Assembly (NCBI GenBank): GCA_910890315.1
Contig: CAJVGD010000019.1
Location: forward strand, 469,312 to 533,311
Direction: 5' to 3'
From: Serendipita indica DSM 11827
Lineage: Eukaryota > Basidiomycota > Agaricomycetes > Sebacinales > Serendipitaceae
DNA: 64,000 nucleotides
The notes below the pieces were generated by a model. That model was given only the letters and a program-made list of their open reading frames with translations. It was not told the DNA's origin and did not search any database. The number at the start of each line of letters is the position of its first letter. Positions within the stretch are counted from its first letter, which is position 1. The translations under genes were made by a program, and so were the position numbers. Positions 59,006-64,000 of this stretch are shown one piece after another.

Positions 59006-62000
59006 ATGGCACGATTTATGAATTTATTTGGTTCCTCATCTTCACATCCCAAACAAACAGAAACGCCAAGTATACGACATGGTCATCGGCCTCGACATAG
59101 TAGCCAATATTGCCGAGGATCGACATTCTCGCTCCTCTAAAGGCAGCTTGTCGAACAACAAAGTCGATTCTCGAAGTTGCGCAGGCATTGGCAGAAACCG
59201 GCAAGGCATTTATCTGACAATACGATAGGCGACAGAGAACAACCAAGAGGAATGGACCGAGCTAACAGGACGTGTGAAAGGATACATGTCCACATCGAGG
59301 AACAAATAGCGTTATTTGAGACATATCCTCCAGAAGACATGGCCGTTAACGAGGCGTTCAAACGGCCGCTCGCCCACTATGTCAAGTATGTGCACATTCA
59401 AGTTTGCTTCAGTAGGCTGAGCGATGCAGATGCCTCGAAGACATGCACGATAAGGTTGTCAATCTAAAGGAAGAAACGTACCTCGACAAGCATGCCTTTT
59501 CTAAAGCAATCATCAAAGTGAAAATCGACACGGAGGAGATTCTTAAACTCAATCGGGATATCAGAGATCAGCATAGGCAATTCATGGTACGAATTTCACT
59601 CGTCTTGTTCACGCGTTCACTGCAGACACAGGAAGCATTGGGACTTTTTACCGCATGGCGTATTCAAAGCGTCGAGCGGAATACCAAGGTTATCAAGGCT
59701 GCGTTAAGCCACCAAGGCAAACATGAAAACCGTCCTGACAGACGGTAAGACTTGAGCTTCGTATGGGACATGCTTGCTTAGTATTTCAAGTTGACTCGCC
59801 GCAATACTTCAGCTACCAACAGCAGCTTTTGTGCATCCTCTGTCCATAGGACCTGTCTGACAGGAACGCGCGATGCTGTTCTTCAGACCATCTAGCTGGG
59901 CCGGCGATATTACGTCGGATAAGCCAATATTCTGGCTCTGCGATATCGCTGGCTCTGGCAAATCCACAGTCGCCATGTCTGCAGCAGATGCTTGGAAGAA
60001 GGAGGAGTGTTAGGTGGCCAATTCTTCTTCTCTACAAGCAGCGAAGGATCGACCACCGACAAGTTCTGCTCCGATAGCAAGAGACCTTGTCGACTACATA
60101 CCAAGCTTGCGCCGCACGTCGCCGGAGCCGTGAAGCGGCATCCCGTTCATGCGAAGCTCTCCAAGAGCAGTTCCGATATGCTCGTGATCCTCTTCATCAT
60201 CTTCAAGGACGTGTCATTCTCGTCATCGACGCTCTTGACGAATGTCAATCTGGATCAGAGAGAGAGCTTGTCGAAATGCTATCTACAGCTGTTGAGAAGC
60301 AAAGAACTCAAGATATTCATGACAGTCGACCAGACCCTGTGATCCAAGCAGTCTTGGGGTCGCTTTCAATCAAGTCCAAGCTGGAAGACCGCCTGCACGA
60401 TGTTCATCATCGTGATAACATCGATATTGCAATTTACAACGGCGTGCTGCCGGAATGAAGGCTGAGACTGGTCGAGAAAGCCAATGGATTGTTCATTTCA
60501 TTGGGCAGCACCGCATGTCAATGCTCAGTAGCGAAACTACATTAGACTTGCCGACATCTATGATGATCTGATTTCAGTGGACCAGACTGGAGAGATAGAC
60601 GACGTTTACAAGCTCGTTTTCGAGCGTATGGACTAAATCCCACAATCATGTCCAGCATGCTCGCTCTGCTTGCTGCATTCGACCCTCAGCACCGATGACT
60701 TGGACGACATCTTCAAGAACCTTGGGCTCAAGTGGGTTCTAGGGCACTGGTACAGAACCTAGGAAGTGTGCTCAGTGTAACCCAAGTACAACTTGGTCCA
60801 ATTCCGCCATCCTACCTTCGAATACCTTGGGTGTTCCCTCGCCTCAGCTCCCGACAGCCAATACACTCCATCTCGACGTGACCAGCGCATGGTCAGGCCG
60901 CATCATGGTGTCTCAAACATCCGACTCATGTCGCGGACTGATGGTCTTAAGTTTAATATATGTCAACTCGAGTCATCTTTCTACCTCAATAGAGATTCTA
61001 AACCTCAAGACGAGGATATCGAGACTCATTCAAAGGCACTTCGATATGCCAGCTCTCACTGGTTGTTCCATGTGAAACTGATGACACCTGGCGATCCATG
61101 GTCAGAGAGAACTCAACAGATTATTCAGCTCCACGTGCTATACTGGATGGAAGTCCTGAGCTTCACTGGGGGGTGCCACGACAGCAGCTGGCAGAGCTAT
61201 TAGACGCCACACAGGGGTAGTCGCTGATCCAACGATTCAACACTTACACAACAGACAGCCTGAAATGTGGGATAAAAGCATGGACCAAACTCGACGGTTT
61301 ATAATGACATTTTCGGTACCATTCAAGAGCGCGCCACATATTTACATTTCTGCACTCCCATTTGCCCTATATGCCATCGAGGGTGCAAAAGATACAGAAA
61401 CCTTCTTCGTGTAGCGAAGGCCTCGAGATGTATTCTGGGCTCAGTACCAGGGTCATGAATCCGGGTCTTGGCCGTCGGTTCTCGCCAGACAGCTCACAGG
61501 TGGGTCTGGCTCGGGACAAGACAATTCGATTGTGGGACGCAGCAACTGGTCAGGCTGTGGGAGAGCCACTCCGAGGTCATGAATTGGGTTTGGGCCGTCG
61601 GATTCTCGCCAGACAGCTCACAGATTGTGTCTGTCTCGGACAAGACAATTCGATTGTGGGACGCGGCAACTGGTCAGGCTGTGGAGAGCCACTCCAAGGT
61701 CATGAAGGTTGGGTTTCGCGCCGTCAGATTCTCGCCAGACGGCTCTGGTTGTGTCTGGCTCAGAGGACAAGACAATTCGGTTGTGGGACGCGGCAACTGG
61801 TCAGGCTGTGGAGAGAGCCTCCAGGTCATGAATCCACGGTCTTGCCGTGGATTCTCGCCAGAACAGCATGGGTGTGTCTGGCTCGTCCGACAAGACAATT
61901 CGATTGTGGGACGCGGCAACTGGTCAGGCTGTGGGAGAGCCACTCCCAGGTCATGAAGGTTGGGTCAGGCCGTCAGATTCTCGCCAGACAGCTCTGGAAT

Positions 62001-63561
62001 GTGTCTGGCTCGGAAGACAAGACAATTCGATTGTGGGACGCGGCAACTGGTCAGGCTGTGGGAGAGCCACTCCAAGGTCATGAATCCACGGTCCTGGCCG
62101 TCGGATTCTCGCCAGACGGCTCACAGGTGTGTCTGGCTCGAAGACAAGACAATTCGATTGTGGGACGCGGCAACTGGTCAGGCTGTGGAGAGAGCACTCC
62201 AAGGTCATGAATCCAGGTCTTGGGCCGTCAGATTCTCTTAGACGGCTCTACAGATTGTGTCTGGCTCGGACGACAAAGACAATTCGTTGTGGGACGTGGC
62301 AACTGGTCAGGCTGTGGGAGAGCCACTCCAAGGTCATGAATCCACGGTCTGGCTTCGTGGATTCTCGCCAGACGCTCTGAATTGTGTCTGGCTCGTACGA
62401 CAAGACAATTCGATTGTGGGACGCGGCAACTGGTCAGGCTGTGGGAGAGCCACTCCAAGGTCATGAATCAGGTCTGGGCCGTCGGATTCTCATGAACGCT
62501 CTGGTGTGTCTGGCTCGTCGACAAGACAATTCGATTGTGGGACGCGGCAACTGGTCAGGCTGTGGGAGAGCCACTCCAAGGTCATGAATCCGGGTCTTGC
62601 CGTCGGATTCTCGCCAGACAGCTCACAGGGTGTGTCTGGCTCGTCGACAAGACAATTCGATTGTGGGACGCGGCAACTGGTCAGGCTGTGGGAGAGCCAC
62701 TCCAAGGTCATGAATCCACGGTCTTGGCCGTCGGATTCTCGCCAGACGGCTCACAGATTGTGTCTGGCTCGTACGACAAGACAATTCGATTGTGGGACGC
62801 GGCAACTGGTCAGGCTGTGGGAGAGCCACTCCAAGGTCATGAATCCACGGTCTTGGCCGTCGGATTCTCGCCAGACGGCTCACAGATTGTGTCTGGCTCG
62901 TACGACAAGACAATTCGATTGTGGGACGTGGCAACTGGTCAGGCTGTGGGAGAGCCACTCCAAGGTCATGAAGGTTGGGTCTGGGCCGTCGGATTCTCGC
63001 CAGACGGCTCACAGATTGTGTCTGGCTCGGACGACAAGACAATTCGATTGTGGGACGCGGCAACTGGTCAGGCTGTGGGAGAGCCACTCCAAGGTCATGA
63101 ATCCACGGTCTTCGCCGTCGGATCCTCGCCAGATGGCTCACAGATTGTGTCTGGCTCGGACGACAACACGATCCGATTATGGAATACAGAAACTGGTAAG
63201 TTCAACTTGGCTCGTCTTCGAGATCGTGACGCGACCCGATAAATAGCATTAGGTGCAAAAGCGAATACCTCCAACCAGGGTGATAAAGAGTCCGTATATT
63301 CAGGTCTCAGCGAAGATCTACAGGACACTCCGCTCCGAATCGTTGTGCCTGGATTCGATCAGTGCTCACTTTCGCTCGATGGTTGGGTACATTCTTCCGG
63401 CAAACGTCTCTTCTGGGTCCCTCCAGACAATCGACGGGGACTAAAGTATCCGTACCGCCTGAATTCCGACCAGCGCTCCATTCCGTGTGACGAAGCTTGA
63501 TTTCACTAATTTCCAATGTGGCTCCTCTTGGACAAAGGTTCGAACAGACGCGTGCTCGTGA
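59006..63561 (+). pseudogene. NACHT-WD40 NLR-type protein, frame broken many times
   Basis: Fungal NLR-like proteins pair a signalling N-terminus, a NACHT NTPase and a WD40 sensor and act in self/non-self recognition. The N-terminal part (from MARFMNLFGSSS) reads in pieces LAPLKAACRTTKSILEVAQAL, EEWTELTGRVKGYMST, IEEQIALFETYPPED, SKAIIKVKIDTEEILKLNRDI, a helical bundle perhaps of the HeLo/MLKL-like type. NACHT: IFWLCDIAGSGKSTVA (Walker A, 59927-59975), GRVILVIDALDECQSGSE (Walker B, about 60210-60260) and SRPDPVIQAVLG. A helical linker (LKFNICQLESSFYLNRD, LRYASSHWLFHV, LYWMEVLSFTGG) precedes the WD40 array and a tail with GWVHSSGKRLFWVPPDNR and KLDFTNFQCGSSW. Pieces lie in shifting frames; most shifts look like single missing bases. 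True decay and sequence error are both possible. Confidence 0.8.
61453..63190 (+). repeat. Array of about 14 WD40 repeat units, most near-identical, about 129 bp each
   Basis: Each unit codes for a WD40 blade of the form GSxDKTIRLWDAATGQAVGEP followed by LQGHESTVLAVGFSPDGSQIV (43 residues). The DNA of the units is nearly identical: the segment ACAATTCGATTGTGGGACGC recurs at about 61522, 61645, 61892, 62024, 62149, 62405, 62525, 62652, 62781 and 63036. The last unit (63165, ACGATCCGATTATGGAATAC) is diverged and ends the array. Units from about 62640 to 63240 are in one frame; earlier units differ by single-base losses. HESTVLAV and HEGWVWAV forms alternate at the variable face. Confidence 0.88.
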
Positions 63562-63584
63562 TTTGCTATGACTGGTATCACTGT

Positions 63585-63612
63585 ATCCCCTGACCGTAAC
63601 GAAGGGAGGGAA
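63585..63612 (+). repeat. Dispersed motif, copy 2
   Basis: ATCCCCTGACCGTAACGAAG followed by GGAGGGAA, 24 bp after the likely NLR stop. Matches the copy at 57558-57586, in the same orientation, so the two copies flank the NLR locus. Confidence 0.7.
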
Positions 63613-63804
63613 AAGTCTTGTTTTCGCGTTGCCAGGAACGTGTCCTGCTTGTCCGTACAAATTTTACCAATTGCGTTTGTTCCCCTGAGCCTCGGCTAAT
63701 GGAGTTTTGATTAGAAGCCGTATCGCCAGCTAAACCGCAGGGTGGCCAGGTGCCATTGTCTCAAGTCGTTTGTCCGAAACTTGGACTCTTTGTCTACAGA
63801 GTCC

Positions 63805-64000
63805 ATGCCCGTCCCTGATCTTTCCGAGCTCTGTGCAATCCTTGGAGTGATTGTTCTGGTGAGTAAAATTGTACTGTTCTATGGACCTGTGCTCACCGTT
63901 TCGTATAGTCTGCTCTTCACAATAAACCAGTGCCTGTACTGACGCTCGATGCATCTTTGCGTGCCTCTGAACACTCTATGATAAGTGATATACCGATGAA
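63805..64000 (+). CDS. Start of an unknown gene running off the window
   Basis: ATG at 63805 gives MPVPDLSELCAILGVIVL. A good intron (GTGAGT at about 63859 to TATAG at about 63908) joins it to SALHNKPVPVLTLDASLRAS and the frame stays open to the end of the window. No family can be named from so little. The frame is also open upstream of the ATG to about 63742, so the real start may be in an earlier exon. Confidence 0.4.

Noticed and set aside
61674-63141. Minus-strand open frames through the WD40 array
   Set aside because: The repeat is open in several frames because each unit is 129 bp, a multiple of three; the WD40 reading is on the plus strand.

Overview
This window is nuclear DNA from a filamentous basidiomycete, most likely an agaricomycete close to Rhizoctonia/Ceratobasidium. 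Genes lie on both strands, are very dense, and are cut by many introns of about 45-60 bp with GT-AG borders. The protein families are typically fungal: WSC and LysM wall proteins, chitin deacetylase, PalA/Rim20, class 3 lipases and a NACHT-WD40 receptor-like gene. The species is inferred from the style of the genes and from the tail of the NACHT-WD40 protein; it has not been tested. All exon joins were read by eye from splice signals and frame.

Layout. 1-0.95 kb: the 3' part of a conserved secreted-type protein. 1.1-13.5 kb is a housekeeping block: CWC15 (spliceosome) head-to-head with an XPF-type nuclease, a FHIP/RAI16 endosome-transport protein, the Rai1/DXO decapping nuclease, a peroxisomal adenine nucleotide carrier and a glutamine-rich unknown. 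13.8-19 kb: an arrestin-like protein, nucleoporin NUP49/58 and a family-16 methyltransferase. 19.3-24.7 kb is a cell-wall/chitin pair on the minus strand: a WSC(x4)-LysM(x2) protein and a chitin deacetylase with four LysM units, with a decayed LysM fragment between them. 25-29.4 kb: an aldo/keto reductase and a proline-rich unknown. 29.5-32.7 kb: two tandem secreted class 3 lipases. 33.5-37.2 kb: a CDF zinc transporter and a BTB-like protein.

38.2-57.4 kb is a second very compact housekeeping block: an SR-type RRM protein, RCE1, lumazine synthase, SRP40, PalA/Rim20, CMC2, mitochondrial PheRS, polo kinase, coatomer gamma and CK2 beta. Several of its neighbours are divergent with only 39-63 bp between start codons.

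57.4-63.6 kb changes character. A gene-poor stretch leads into a NACHT-WD40 (NLR-type) gene with about fourteen WD40 units, most of them near-identical and about 129 bp long. Its frame is broken many times by single-base differences, mostly losses. The same kind of one-base break occurs twice in the polo kinase gene and perhaps once in a small gene at 47.3 kb, so some or all may be base-calling or polishing errors and not true decay. The most interesting parts of the window are this repeat-driven NLR locus and the chitin-related pair at 19-25 kb.
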